From an uncultured Prevotellaceae bacterium (lineage in GTDB: Bacteria > Bacteroidota > Bacteroidia > Bacteroidales > Bacteroidaceae): a DNA stretch of 46,847 nucleotides. Below the pieces are notes generated by a model that ran no database searches, was not told the origin of the DNA, and saw nothing but the letters and a program-made list of their open reading frames with translations. The translations under genes were made by a program, and so were the position numbers. This document shows positions 34,245 to 42,268 of this stretch, in pieces. How positions within the stretch are numbered: position 1 is the stretch's first letter; every line of letters starts with the position of its first letter. Location: contig CACXUV010000009.1 in NCBI GenBank assembly GCA_902770845.1, positions 1-46,847 of the forward strand. The letters are read 5' to 3'.

Positions 34245-34278
34245 CAAAAAAGCGCTGCAAGAAATGTCTTGCAGCGCT
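34245..34278 (-). terminator. Terminator of the tRNA gene
   Basis: On the minus strand, an 11-bp perfect stem AGCGCTGCAAG/CTTGCAGCGCT with a 6-base loop, followed by TTTTTTGTG. It begins 5 bases after the tRNA 3' end. Confidence 0.85.
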
Positions 34279-34283
34279 TACGG

Positions 34284-34357
34284 TGGGCCAAGTAGGGCTT
34301 GAACCTACGACCTCCAGATTATGAGTCTGTTGCTCTAACCAACTGAGCTATAAGCCC
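34284..34357 (-). tRNA. tRNA with CAT anticodon (tRNA-Met or tRNA-Ile2)
   Basis: A 74-base cloverleaf: acceptor GGGCTTA with TTGGCCC (one T-T mismatch, one G-T), D-arm TAGCTCAGTTGGTTAGAGC, anticodon stem CAGA/TCTG around CTCATAA, T-arm GTAGG TTCAAGC CCTAC. The anticodon CAT means elongator Met, initiator Met or lysidine-modified Ile2. The G-C closing pair of the acceptor speaks against an initiator; Met versus Ile cannot be settled by eye. CCA is not encoded. Confidence 0.93.
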
Positions 34358-34440
34358 GAAACGTGGGTGCAAAGGTAAGCAGAAAAAGTGGTACGGCCAA
34401 ATTTTTATTGCAAAAAGTCTTGAAAAAAGAGATAAAATCC

Positions 34441-34471
34441 TTTGCCGTGCGCCCTTTTTGCAGTATCTTTG
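34441..34471 (+). promoter_or_regulatory. Promoter of the thioredoxin-like gene cluster
   Basis: TTTG (34441-34444), exactly 19 bases, TATCTTTG (34464-34471): a consensus Bacteroidota promoter, 24 bases before the ATG at 34496. Confidence 0.75.
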
Positions 34472-34495
34472 CGGCATAAAAAAGAAAGAACCATC

Positions 34496-35641
34496 ATGAA
34501 GAGATTATTCCAGACAATGGCCGCCGGCGCTGTCCTGGCCATGGCAATGAGCAGTTGCCAGCAAAACAAGTTCACCGTAGAGGGCACCATCGAGGGTGCA
34601 CCCGACTCGGTGCTCTATTTCTACAACATGTCGCTCAGCGGTGCCCAGCTGCTCGACTCGGCCAAGCTCGACGCCCAGGGGGCCTTCAGCTTCCGGGGCG
34701 AGGCACCCCAGGCGCCCGAGTTCTACGTGCTGCGCATTGCCGACCAGATCATCAACGTGAGCATCGATTCCACCGAGACGGTGGCCATCAAGGCCCAGTG
34801 GCCCAACATGTCGGCACGCTACGAGGTGACGGGCTCGGCCAACTGCGAGAAAATCAGAGAGCTGGCCCTGATGCAGCAAGACCTGACACGGCGCGCCATG
34901 GCCGTGGAGCGCGACATGAGCCTGAGCCGACAGCAGGCCCAGGACTCGCTGCTGAGCATGATGGAGAGCTACAAGCAGCAGGTCACGGCCAACTACATCT
35001 TTCAGGAGCCCAGCCAAGCCTATGCCTACTTTGCCCTGTTCCAGACGCTGGGCCAGTACCTCATCTTCAACCCCCAGGCCAACCGCAACGACGTGAAGGC
35101 GTTTGCCGCCGTGGCCACCTCGTGGGACACGTTCCACCCCGGCAGCGAGCGTGGCGAGAACCTGCACAACATTGCGCTGGAGGGCATGAAGAACCTGCGA
35201 CTGGTCGATGCCCGCAACGCCCAGCAGCTGGACCCCAACAAGGTGGTGGAGTCGGGCGTGATAGAGCTGCGACTGACCGACAACCACGGACAGCAGCGCA
35301 CGCTCACCAGCCTGAAGGGCAGCGTGGTGCTGCTCGACTTCCACAGCTTCACGCTGAAAGACTCGCCCCAGCGCATCCTGATGCTGCGCGACCTCTACAA
35401 CAAATACCACGCTCAGGGCCTGGAAATCTATCAGGTGTCGGTCGACCAGGACGAGCACTTCTGGCGGCAGATGACCAGCCAGTTGCCCTGGATCAGCGTG
35501 CGCGACGAGGTGGGCAACACCCTGCAGAACTACAACGTGCAGGCCGTGCCCGAGTTTTTCCTGATTGACCGCGCCAACCAGCTGCAGAAACGCAGCAGCC
35601 AGATAAAGGACCTGGAGGCCGAAATCAAGGGCTTGCTATGA
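34496..35641 (+). CDS. DUF4369/thioredoxin-fold lipoprotein without the CxxC motif
   Basis: 381 residues. Lipoprotein signal ending AMSSC; then a DUF4369-like N-terminal domain (FTVEGTIEGAPDSVLYFYN), a helical linker (about 115-240) and a C-terminal AhpC/TlpA-like thioredoxin fold (LKGSVVLLDFHSFTLKDSPQ, VDQDEHFW, VQAVPEFFLID). The usual WCxPC after the LLDF strand is replaced by HSFTLKDS, so no redox cysteine pair exists; the cis-proline (AVPEF) is kept. It therefore probably binds or chaperones and does not exchange disulfides. The start is set by the lipobox and the promoter; an ORF start at 34442 lies inside the promoter. Its stop overlaps the next ATG. Confidence 0.8.
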   Translation: MKRLFQTMAAGAVLAMAMSSCQQNKFTVEGTIEGAPDSVLYFYNMSLSGAQLLDSAKLDAQGAFSFRGEAPQAPEFYVLRIADQIINVSIDSTETVAIKAQWPNMSARYEVTGSANCEKIRELALMQQDLTRRAMAVERDMSLSRQQAQDSLLSMMESYKQQVTANYIFQEPSQAYAYFALFQTLGQYLIFNPQANRNDVKAFAAVATSWDTFHPGSERGENLHNIALEGMKNLRLVDARNAQQLDPNKVVESGVIELRLTDNHGQQRTLTSLKGSVVLLDFHSFTLKDSPQRILMLRDLYNKYHAQGLEIYQVSVDQDEHFWRQMTSQLPWISVRDEVGNTLQNYNVQAVPEFFLIDRANQLQKRSSQIKDLEAEIKGLL

Positions 35642-36192
35642 CCGGCGCACTGGCCCTGCTGGCCATGGGGTTCACGGTGCTGCTGGGCTCCGCAAGCCCC
35701 ACATCGCCCATCAACCCCATTAAGCCCACAACGCCCACTGCACCCACTGCACCCACCACACCCGCCACCCCCGTGCGGCAACCTCCCTTCACCCTCAGCC
35801 GCACCCACGACTCGCTCTACTTCCTGAACGAATGGCAGCTGCCCTACCCCGTCTACCGCTTATGCACGGGCGACGTCGACGGCGACGGCAGGCCCGATGC
35901 TCTGGTGGGCGTGGTGAAGACCACGCGCTTCTACCGCCAGCCGGGGCGCCGACTGTTCATCTTCAAGCTGGTCAAGGGCAAGGTGCGCCCCCTGTGGCTG
36001 GGCTCAAAGCTGGGCGGACAGCTCGTCGACTTCAGCTTCAACAGGGGCCGGGTGCGCTCGCTCGAACGGGCCGCCAAAGGCCGCTACACCGTGGCCGAGT
36101 GGCAGTGGCACGACTTCGGACTGCGCTTCAGCCGCTATCTGGTGCGCAACACAAGCCTGAAGAAAGCACAACAGGTTTTCTCGAAACAATAA
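35638..36192 (+). CDS. Small secreted protein with Pro/Thr linker
   Basis: 184 residues: a signal peptide (about 1-20), a linker rich in P, T and A (TPTAPTAPTTPATP, about 32-45), then a domain with CTGDVDGDGRPDALVGVVK, a calcium-loop motif of the EF-hand/VCBS type, and RRLFIFKLVKGKVRPLWLGS. The ATG overlaps the preceding stop (ATGA). It recalls FG-GAP-like single repeats; function unknown. It is followed 10 bases later by the DUF3160 gene, so all three are likely one operon. Confidence 0.55.
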   Translation: MTGALALLAMGFTVLLGSASPTSPINPIKPTTPTAPTAPTTPATPVRQPPFTLSRTHDSLYFLNEWQLPYPVYRLCTGDVDGDGRPDALVGVVKTTRFYRQPGRRLFIFKLVKGKVRPLWLGSKLGGQLVDFSFNRGRVRSLERAAKGRYTVAEWQWHDFGLRFSRYLVRNTSLKKAQQVFSKQ

Positions 36193-36202
36193 AAGACACG
36201 CT

Positions 36203-38629
36203 ATGAAAAAATTTTTCTCCTTCCTGCTGACCGCACTGCTCATGGCAGCCTGCAGCCAGAAAACAACCACGCAGACCGCCGTCACCGACCCCGACGCACT
36301 GGACACCATCGGCATCGAGGCACTGAACACCATCGACGTGGAGAAACTCATCGAGCCCTTCGACCTGTCGATGGACATCTCACAGCTGTCGGTGAGCGAC
36401 CTCTACATCCTGCGCCACGCCTTTGCTGCCCGCAAGGGCTACCCCTTCCGCGACGCCTATCTGCGCTACATCTATCTGGGCACCAGCTGGTACGACTCGC
36501 TCATGTGGGTGTTCGACGACACGGAGGCCAACTTCAAGCAGGAGAACCACGGCAATGTGTCATGGCGCGACGAATACTATCTGGACATCAAGGACGACGT
36601 GCTGCAGCTGGAACCCGACGAGCAAGCCTTCGTGGACCGCGTGAAGGCACGCGAAGCCGAACTGCTGAAGCTGAACTTCGAGACTCCCGAGGGCTACCGC
36701 GTGACGGTGGGCAACATGCTGAACGCACGGCAGATGGACAGCATGCCGGCACAGCTGGCACGACAACTGGGCCGCTACGGCTTTGCCATCGTGCCCACGA
36801 AGCACAACCAGCTGTTCCACGTCTACGAGCGCAACGACTACCACGCCTTCCCATCGTTTGTCACCACCGACGTGTTTCTGCAGCTCTACCACCTCTACTT
36901 CGACTGCCTGCTGCGCGAGGTGGAAGAAAAGAGCCTCTTCCCCCTGCTCTTCAACTTCTGCCAGGAAACGCGCAGGGCGGTCAACCAGAAAACCTATGCA
37001 GACAATACCTATGACACCCAGGCCGCCACACGCTGGCTCGACACCTATCTGAGCGTGGCCATCGCCCTGCTGCAGGCCAAGGAGCCCACTGGCAACGACG
37101 TGGCCCTGCACGAATACCGGCAGGCCATGAAGAGCGAGAACAGCCTGTCTGATTTTCTTGGCTACAAGGACGCCATGTTCGAGTACAGCCTGTTCCGTCC
37201 CCGTGGCCACTACACCCGCAACGACACGCTGAAACGCTACTTCCGCGCAATGATGTGGCTGCAGACGGTGCCCTTCCAGGCCGACAGCCCCTTCGACATG
37301 CTCAAGGCCGCCGTGCTGGCCAGCGTGGTGGGCAACGACAAAAAGGTGAACGACCTCTACCTGGCGCTCACTGAACCCATGGACTGGCTCATGGGCAAGG
37401 GCGACGACGTGAGCATCCTGCAAGTGAGCCAGCTGCTGGCCAAGAACGAAACATGCGACATCGACCCGAACGGCCTCAGCAGAAAGATCAACGAATTGGC
37501 CGAGAAGCAAACGCGCATACGCCCCAAGTTCCTGCGCACCAGCCGCAACAAGGTGAGACTGATGCCGCAACGCTACCAGCCCGACGCCGAGGTGCTGCAG
37601 GAAATGGTGGACTACAAGGGCAACCCGTCGGCTCGGCCCGTGCCGCAGGGCCTCGACGTGATGGCAGCCATGGGCGTGGGCGCTGCCGAGCAAATCCTGA
37701 TGCAGCAGCAACAGGACTGGAAACAGCTTCGGCCGACACTCAAGCGAATGAAAAGCCGCATGGACAGCATCGACTGGCAGGCAACCATCACCAACCAGTG
37801 GCTGCAGGTGCTGAAGAGCGTGAACGAGCAGCCACAGCACGCCCCCTACTTCATGCTCACACCGCAGTGGCAGCGCAAGTCGCTCAACGCGGCGCTGGCA
37901 TCATGGGCCGAGCTGAAACACGACGCCATCCTCTATGCCAAGCAGCCCCTGGGGGCCGAGTGTGGCGGTGCCGGACCGCCCGACCCCGTGCTGAAGGGCT
38001 ACGTGGAACCCAACGACGGCTTCTGGAAAAAAGCCGTGGAACTGCTCAGCAACACGGGCAAGGCACTGACAAGGCTGGGCGGCAGGAGCGAACGGGCACA
38101 GACGCTGACCACACAGATGGGCGAACTGGCCACACTGCTGCTCAACATCAGCGAGAAGGAACTGAGAGGCGAGGCGCTGAGCGACGAAGAGAACGACCAG
38201 CTGAAGCACATCGGTGCCACGTTTGAAAACATTTCGCTGGACCTGCTGCGACAGGAAGACCAACAGCTCTACGAATGGACCGACGTGCAGGGACCGGAAC
38301 GCAGCGTGGCACTCATTGCCGACGTCTACACGGCCAACGCCGACAACAACCCCAACAAGTGTGTGCTCTTTGCCGGAACAGGACAGGCCGACGAAATCTA
38401 TGTGTTGGTTGAAATGCAGGGCTACCTGTACCTGACGCGCGGCGCCGTGCTGTCGTATCGCGAACTGACAAGGCCCCTGAACCAGCAGCGGATGAACGAC
38501 GAAGAGTGGCAAAAAATGCTGGAAGACAAACCACGGCTGGGCGTGCCTGCATGGATGCAGCCCATCACCGTGCCACTGCAGCAACAGCCCACAGACAATG
38601 AAGAGGTGTTCTATTCTTCTGGCTGTTAG
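36203..38629 (+). CDS. YARHG/DUF3160 lipoprotein
   Basis: 808 residues. Lipoprotein signal (LLMAACS, Cys17). About 60-105 is a YARHG domain (LSVSDLYILRHAFAARKGYP, FRDAYLRYIYLGTSWYD); the rest is DUF3160 (YGFAIVPTKHNQLFHVYERN, AFPSFVTTDVFLQLYHLYFD, YNPxP-like helical core, GGRSERA, LIADVYTANADNN, VLFAGTGQADEIYVLV). DUF3160 proteins are large, extracytoplasmic and of unknown function. The 3' end overlaps the CapA-like gene by 32 bases. Confidence 0.85.
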   Translation: MKKFFSFLLTALLMAACSQKTTTQTAVTDPDALDTIGIEALNTIDVEKLIEPFDLSMDISQLSVSDLYILRHAFAARKGYPFRDAYLRYIYLGTSWYDSLMWVFDDTEANFKQENHGNVSWRDEYYLDIKDDVLQLEPDEQAFVDRVKAREAELLKLNFETPEGYRVTVGNMLNARQMDSMPAQLARQLGRYGFAIVPTKHNQLFHVYERNDYHAFPSFVTTDVFLQLYHLYFDCLLREVEEKSLFPLLFNFCQETRRAVNQKTYADNTYDTQAATRWLDTYLSVAIALLQAKEPTGNDVALHEYRQAMKSENSLSDFLGYKDAMFEYSLFRPRGHYTRNDTLKRYFRAMMWLQTVPFQADSPFDMLKAAVLASVVGNDKKVNDLYLALTEPMDWLMGKGDDVSILQVSQLLAKNETCDIDPNGLSRKINELAEKQTRIRPKFLRTSRNKVRLMPQRYQPDAEVLQEMVDYKGNPSARPVPQGLDVMAAMGVGAAEQILMQQQQDWKQLRPTLKRMKSRMDSIDWQATITNQWLQVLKSVNEQPQHAPYFMLTPQWQRKSLNAALASWAELKHDAILYAKQPLGAECGGAGPPDPVLKGYVEPNDGFWKKAVELLSNTGKALTRLGGRSERAQTLTTQMGELATLLLNISEKELRGEALSDEENDQLKHIGATFENISLDLLRQEDQQLYEWTDVQGPERSVALIADVYTANADNNPNKCVLFAGTGQADEIYVLVEMQGYLYLTRGAVLSYRELTRPLNQQRMNDEEWQKMLEDKPRLGVPAWMQPITVPLQQQPTDNEEVFYSSGC

Positions 38630-39515
38630 TGCGGCCCTCGCCTGGTCTGGGGGCGCGGTGCTGGCGCAGACCATCCTCTTCACGGGCGACATACTGCTGG
38701 ACCGTGGCGTGCGCAAAGTGATTGAACGGCGCGGCGCGCATGCACTCTTCAGCCACGGCATCGACTCGCTTTTTGCCACGGCCCAGGTGGTGGTGGGCAA
38801 TCTGGAGTGTCCGGCCACAACCATCAAGGCGCCTGCACAGAAGCGCTTTGTGTTTCGCGCCGAACCAGAGTGGCTCGGCGTGCTGAGACAACACGGCGTG
38901 ACCCACCTGAACCTGTGCAACAACCACTCCATAGACCAGGGCCGCGAGGGACTCATGAGCACCCGCGCCAATGTGGCAAAGGCTGGCATGGTGCCTCTGG
39001 GCGCGGGCAGGAACATGCAGGAGGCGGCCAGCCCCGTGCTGCTGTGCCGACAGCCGCGCAAGGTGTGGCTGGTCAGTTCGCTGCGCCTGGCGCTCGAAAA
39101 CCATGCCTATCTGCCATCGCGCCCCTCAGTCAGTCAGGAGTCAATGGAGAAACTGCTCTCACGCGTACATTATTTAAAGAAGAAAGACCCCTCCTGCGTG
39201 GTGGTGGTGTCGCTGCACTGGGGGGCCGAACACACACTGAAGCCTGTGCCCAGTCAGCGGCTGGAGGCCCACAGGCTCATCAATGCCGGAGCCGATGTGC
39301 TGGTGGGGCACCACACCCACACGCTGCAAACCATTGAAGAATATCGCGGAAAGAAAATTTATTACAGCATCGGCAACTTCATCTTCGACCAGCAACAGCC
39401 GCTGAACAGCAGCGCCTGCGTGGTGAAGCTTTCAGTAGGGAAAAAGAAAATCAGCGTAGAGACCGTGCCCATCAGCATCAGGAACTGCGTTCCCTTCATC
39501 GAAAGAAGTCACTAA
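38598..39515 (+). CDS. CapA-like (PGA_cap) metallophosphatase-fold protein
   Basis: 305 residues with a signal peptide (about 1-23). Motifs of the CapA/PgsA group: LFTGDILLDRGV, VVVGNLECP, CNNHSIDQG, VVSLHWGAEH, GHHTHTLQ and YYSIGNFIFD. The Asp, Asn and His residues resemble the metal ligands of calcineurin-like phosphatases. Some CapA proteins act in poly-gamma-glutamate capsule production, but no capB/capC lies here, so this assignment is only by fold. It overlaps the DUF3160 gene by 32 bases in another frame, which suggests coupling. Confidence 0.85.
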   Translation: MKRCSILLAVSAALAWSGGAVLAQTILFTGDILLDRGVRKVIERRGAHALFSHGIDSLFATAQVVVGNLECPATTIKAPAQKRFVFRAEPEWLGVLRQHGVTHLNLCNNHSIDQGREGLMSTRANVAKAGMVPLGAGRNMQEAASPVLLCRQPRKVWLVSSLRLALENHAYLPSRPSVSQESMEKLLSRVHYLKKKDPSCVVVVSLHWGAEHTLKPVPSQRLEAHRLINAGADVLVGHHTHTLQTIEEYRGKKIYYSIGNFIFDQQQPLNSSACVVKLSVGKKKISVETVPISIRNCVPFIERSH

Positions 39516-39539
39516 GCAGATGATTTTCGATAGTTTTTC

Positions 39540-39570
39540 TTTGCCGTTTCATCTTTTTTCTCTATCTTTG
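39540..39570 (+). promoter_or_regulatory. Promoter of the Rpn-family gene
   Basis: TTTG (39540-39543), 19 bases, TATCTTTG (39563-39570), 28 bases before the ATG at 39599: a consensus Bacteroidota promoter. Confidence 0.75.
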
Positions 39571-39598
39571 TGCCATTATAATCAGACATTCGTGTTTT

Positions 39599-40546
39599 AT
39601 GGATAAATATATCAGATTCGACTGGGCTGCCAAGCGCATGCTGCGCGACAAAACCAACTTCGGGGTGCTCGAAGGTCTCATGACCGTGTTGCTGAACGAG
39701 AAAGTGACGATTGTCGAGATTCTGGAAAGCGAGGGCAACCAGCAGGTTGAAGACGACAAATTCAACCGTGTGGACATTAAGGCCCGAAACTCCAAGGGCG
39801 AAATCATTCTTGTCGAGATACAGCAGACGCGCGAGCTTTACTATCTGCAACGCATCCTCTATGGCGTGGCCAAGGCCATCACAGAGCACATCAAGCTGGG
39901 AGAGAAGTACGACCATGTGAAGAAGGTCTATTCCATCAGCATTGTCTACTTCGACCTCGGCAAAGGTGCCGACTACCTCTATCATGGGCAAAACAACCTC
40001 ATTGGCGTGCATACCCACGACCAGCTGGAAATCAACACACGCGACAAGGATGCCATCAAGATGGTGACACCGGCTGACATTTTCCCCGAATACTATATCA
40101 TCCGCGTCAATGAGTTCAACAAGGTGGCCACCACCCCACTGGAGGAATGGCTCGACTATCTGCGCAACGGCAACATCAAGGACGACACCACTGCTCCGGG
40201 ACTTTCGGAGGCTAAGGAAAAACTGCGCTACCTGCAAATGAGCGATGCAGAACGCCATGCATACGACCGCCACATCGACAACATCATGATCGAGAACGAC
40301 ATTATGGAAACCAAGGTCATCGAGGGGCTGGAACAAGGACGGGCTGAAGGACGAGCAGAAGGACGAGCAGAAGGACTGCAACAAGGAAGAACAGAAGGAC
40401 TGCAACAAGGAAGAGCTGAAGGACTGCAACAAGGAAGAGCTGAAGGGAAAATAGAAGTGGCTCGAACCATGAAGGCAAATAACATCCCTAATGATCAGAT
40501 TGCCCTTTTCACTGGTCTTTCATTAGAAGAAATAGCTGACCTGTAG
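39599..40546 (+). CDS. Rpn/PD-(D/E)XK nuclease family protein with repeat tail
   Basis: 315 residues. The N-terminal 240 or so residues match the PD-(D/E)XK nuclease family transposase group (Rpn type): FDWAAKRMLRDKTNFGVLEG, NRVDIKARNSKGEIILVEIQ with the likely active-site residues Asp59, Glu73 and Gln75. A helical run of repeats follows (about 243-283: GRAEGRAEG, then GLQQGRAE units), then a last helix pair IPNDQIALFTGLSLEEIADL, usual for these proteins. Rpn proteins promote RecA-independent recombination in E. coli; here the gene stands alone with its own promoter and terminator. Confidence 0.85.
   Translation: MDKYIRFDWAAKRMLRDKTNFGVLEGLMTVLLNEKVTIVEILESEGNQQVEDDKFNRVDIKARNSKGEIILVEIQQTRELYYLQRILYGVAKAITEHIKLGEKYDHVKKVYSISIVYFDLGKGADYLYHGQNNLIGVHTHDQLEINTRDKDAIKMVTPADIFPEYYIIRVNEFNKVATTPLEEWLDYLRNGNIKDDTTAPGLSEAKEKLRYLQMSDAERHAYDRHIDNIMIENDIMETKVIEGLEQGRAEGRAEGRAEGLQQGRTEGLQQGRAEGLQQGRAEGKIEVARTMKANNIPNDQIALFTGLSLEEIADL
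40326..40448. repeat. In-frame tandem repeats coding the Rpn linker
   Basis: A 12-bp unit (coding GRAE with small changes) passes into 24-bp units (GLQQGRAE or GLQQGRTE) repeated about three times. All units are multiples of three, so copy changes would alter the length of the helical linker without breaking the frame. Confidence 0.8.
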
Positions 40547-40583
40547 AGACACATTGACAATCATTAAGTCAATCAACATGTTT

Positions 40584-40625
40584 GATGGCCTGCTTCCTCA
40601 TGCGAAAGCAGGCCATCTTTTTATT
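40584..40625. terminator. Intrinsic terminator between the Rpn and esterase genes
   Basis: GATGGCCTGCTT (40584-40595) pairs with AAGCAGGCCATC (40606-40617), a 12-bp perfect stem, followed by TTTTTATT. It ends the plus-strand Rpn transcript. Confidence 0.85.
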
Positions 40626-40643
40626 CCGAAGTTATAACTACCC

Positions 40644-41456
40644 TTAAAAGCTCTTCAGCCAGCCACGCAGTTCCTGCAACATTTCCAAATGGAAATCGAA
40701 CGATGAACGATAGCCCCAGCCGTGACCACCGGTGGGATAGACGTGCAGCGTGCAGGGAACGTCGTGGCGATAGCACTCCATATAGTAGTTCACACCGTTC
40801 ATGGGCAGCACTCCAGTGTCGTCGTCGCTCAGCGCCACAAAGGCGCGGGGCGTGGCACGGGTCACGTGGCGGTCGTTGCTGAACAACTGGATGTCTTTCT
40901 TCGACGGTTTTTCGCCCAGTAGGTTGGTCATAGAACCCTTATGGGTGAAGCTGGGCTCCATCGTGATCACGGGATAGAACAGAATCTGGAAGTCGGGCTT
41001 GGCCATCCCCTTGGAATGTGTGGCCACCGTCGAAGCCAAATGACCACCGGCCGAGAAGCCCATGATGCCCACCTGATCGGTCTTCAGATGCCATGCCTTG
41101 GCATTGCTACGCACCAGACGCAGTGCCTGTTCGGCATCGCTCACAGGCACCTGGTGCTTGCCATGAGGCAAACGATATTTCAGCACAAAAGCAGCAATGC
41201 CCTGCTGGGTGAAGAAGTCGGCCCAGTCGGTTCCCTCATGCTGAAAAGCCAGTTTGGCATAGGCTCCACCCGGACAAATCACAACGGCACGACCCGTAGC
41301 ACGTTTCTGGTTGGGCAGAAACACCGTCAGCTCCGCCTGGTCAGCAGCATCGCCGTTGCTGTTGGGAGCCCCGTCGGGCCAAAGTTTCAACACTTGCTGG
41401 GCCGAAGCCACCACCGAAATCAACGTCATGAGGAAAAGAATGCTTGTTTTTTTCAT
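40644..41456 (-). CDS. Secreted alpha/beta-hydrolase (esterase-like)
   Basis: 270 residues. Signal peptide MKKTSILFLMTLISVVASAQ sets the start at 41456; the ORF runs further upstream only in the intergenic region. AVVICPGGAYAKLAFQHEG (oxyanion region), GIMGFSAGGHLAS (nucleophile elbow), SDDDTGVLP (acid) and TGGHGWG (His) give a complete catalytic set of the BD-FAE/acetyl-xylan-esterase-like group. Related enzymes deacetylate plant polysaccharides; the substrate here is open. A TACCTTTG box at 41505-41512 on the minus strand is a likely -7 element. Confidence 0.85.
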   Translation of the reverse strand: MKKTSILFLMTLISVVASAQQVLKLWPDGAPNSNGDAADQAELTVFLPNQKRATGRAVVICPGGAYAKLAFQHEGTDWADFFTQQGIAAFVLKYRLPHGKHQVPVSDAEQALRLVRSNAKAWHLKTDQVGIMGFSAGGHLASTVATHSKGMAKPDFQILFYPVITMEPSFTHKGSMTNLLGEKPSKKDIQLFSNDRHVTRATPRAFVALSDDDTGVLPMNGVNYYMECYRHDVPCTLHVYPTGGHGWGYRSSFDFHLEMLQELRGWLKSF

Positions 41457-41552
41457 TACTGAATGATATTTTTTCTCTTTCTGCTTGTCAGGAAAAGACA
41501 GCTGCAAAGGTAATGAAATAATTTGAGAAAACGAAGAAAAAAGGCTTTTCGC

Positions 41553-41583
41553 TTTGCACTTAGCCCGCTTTTTCGTACTTTTG
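41553..41583 (+). promoter_or_regulatory. Promoter of the Nudix gene
   Basis: TTTG (41553-41556), 19 bases, TACTTTTG (41576-41583). The first ATG (41588) is only 4 bases past the -7 box and would be at or before the expected transcript start, so the second ATG (41633) is the better start. Confidence 0.65.
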
Positions 41584-41632
41584 CCACATGAACAGCAACA
41601 TAAGTACCACACCCAATGCGCACGAAAACAGT

Positions 41633-42190
41633 ATGAACAACAACACAACCACCACACAGAGCCACCCGCTTGACCGCTTTGCCTACTGCCCCGTGTGCGG
41701 CAGTCACGAGTTCCGGGTCAACAACTTCAAGAGCAAGAAGTGCGCCCAGTGCGGCTTCACCTATTATGCCAACCCCAGTTCGGCCACAGCCGCCTTCATC
41801 CTTGACGACCACGACCACCTGCTGGTGGTGCGCCGCGCCAAGGAGCCGGCCCGAGGCACGCTCGACCTGCCCGGCGGCTTCTGCGACATGGACGAGACGG
41901 TGGAGGATGGCATGCGCCGCGAAATAGAAGAGGAAACAGGGCTCAAGGTGACCAATGTGGAATATCTTTTCTCCACTCCCAACGTCTACAAATACAGCGG
42001 CATGGACATTCACACGCTCGACATGGACTTCCTGGTGCGTGTGCATGGCGATTCTGTCGACGTGACAGCCGCTGACGATGCCGCCGAGGCCCTGTGGCTG
42101 CCACTCAGCAGGGTGAATCCCGACGATTTCGGCCTCACCAGCATACGCAATGCCGTGGTGCGATTTTTAGAAGAAAGGTTAAGAAAATAA
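41633..42190 (+). CDS. Nudix hydrolase with N-terminal zinc ribbon
   Basis: 185 residues from the ATG at 41633 (200 from 41588). Two CxxC pairs, CPVC and CAQC, form a zinc ribbon as in NudC/NADH-pyrophosphatase-like proteins. Then comes the Nudix domain with a complete Nudix box: GFCDMDETVEDGMRREIEEE followed by TGL. Such enzymes cleave nucleoside diphosphates linked to another group; the substrate cannot be read from the motif. It is divergent from the esterase gene and lies 78 bases before topA. Confidence 0.85.
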   Translation: MNNNTTTTQSHPLDRFAYCPVCGSHEFRVNNFKSKKCAQCGFTYYANPSSATAAFILDDHDHLLVVRRAKEPARGTLDLPGGFCDMDETVEDGMRREIEEETGLKVTNVEYLFSTPNVYKYSGMDIHTLDMDFLVRVHGDSVDVTAADDAAEALWLPLSRVNPDDFGLTSIRNAVVRFLEERLRK

Positions 42191-42268
42191 AATTTCTTAT
42201 ATATAAATAAGGTGAAAGAAAACTTTTTGCTTACTTTTGCAACCCAAAGACAATAACAAGCAAGAAGT

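Larger units (their letters stand above)
33761..34250. other. Intergenic region between the LruC gene and the tRNA
   Basis: About 490 bases without a supported gene. It holds a strong hairpin (33835-33872), the third 22-bp array (33994-34103), and G/C-rich sequence up to the tRNA terminator. Confidence 0.65.

Noticed and set aside
38598..39515. Capsular poly-gamma-glutamate locus
   Set aside because: Only a CapA-like protein is present; there are no CapB/CapC-type genes, so naming the pathway is not justified.
39599..40546. Active transposon
   Set aside because: The Rpn family is sometimes called a transposase, but no terminal inverted repeats or target duplication flank this gene and it has its own promoter and terminator.
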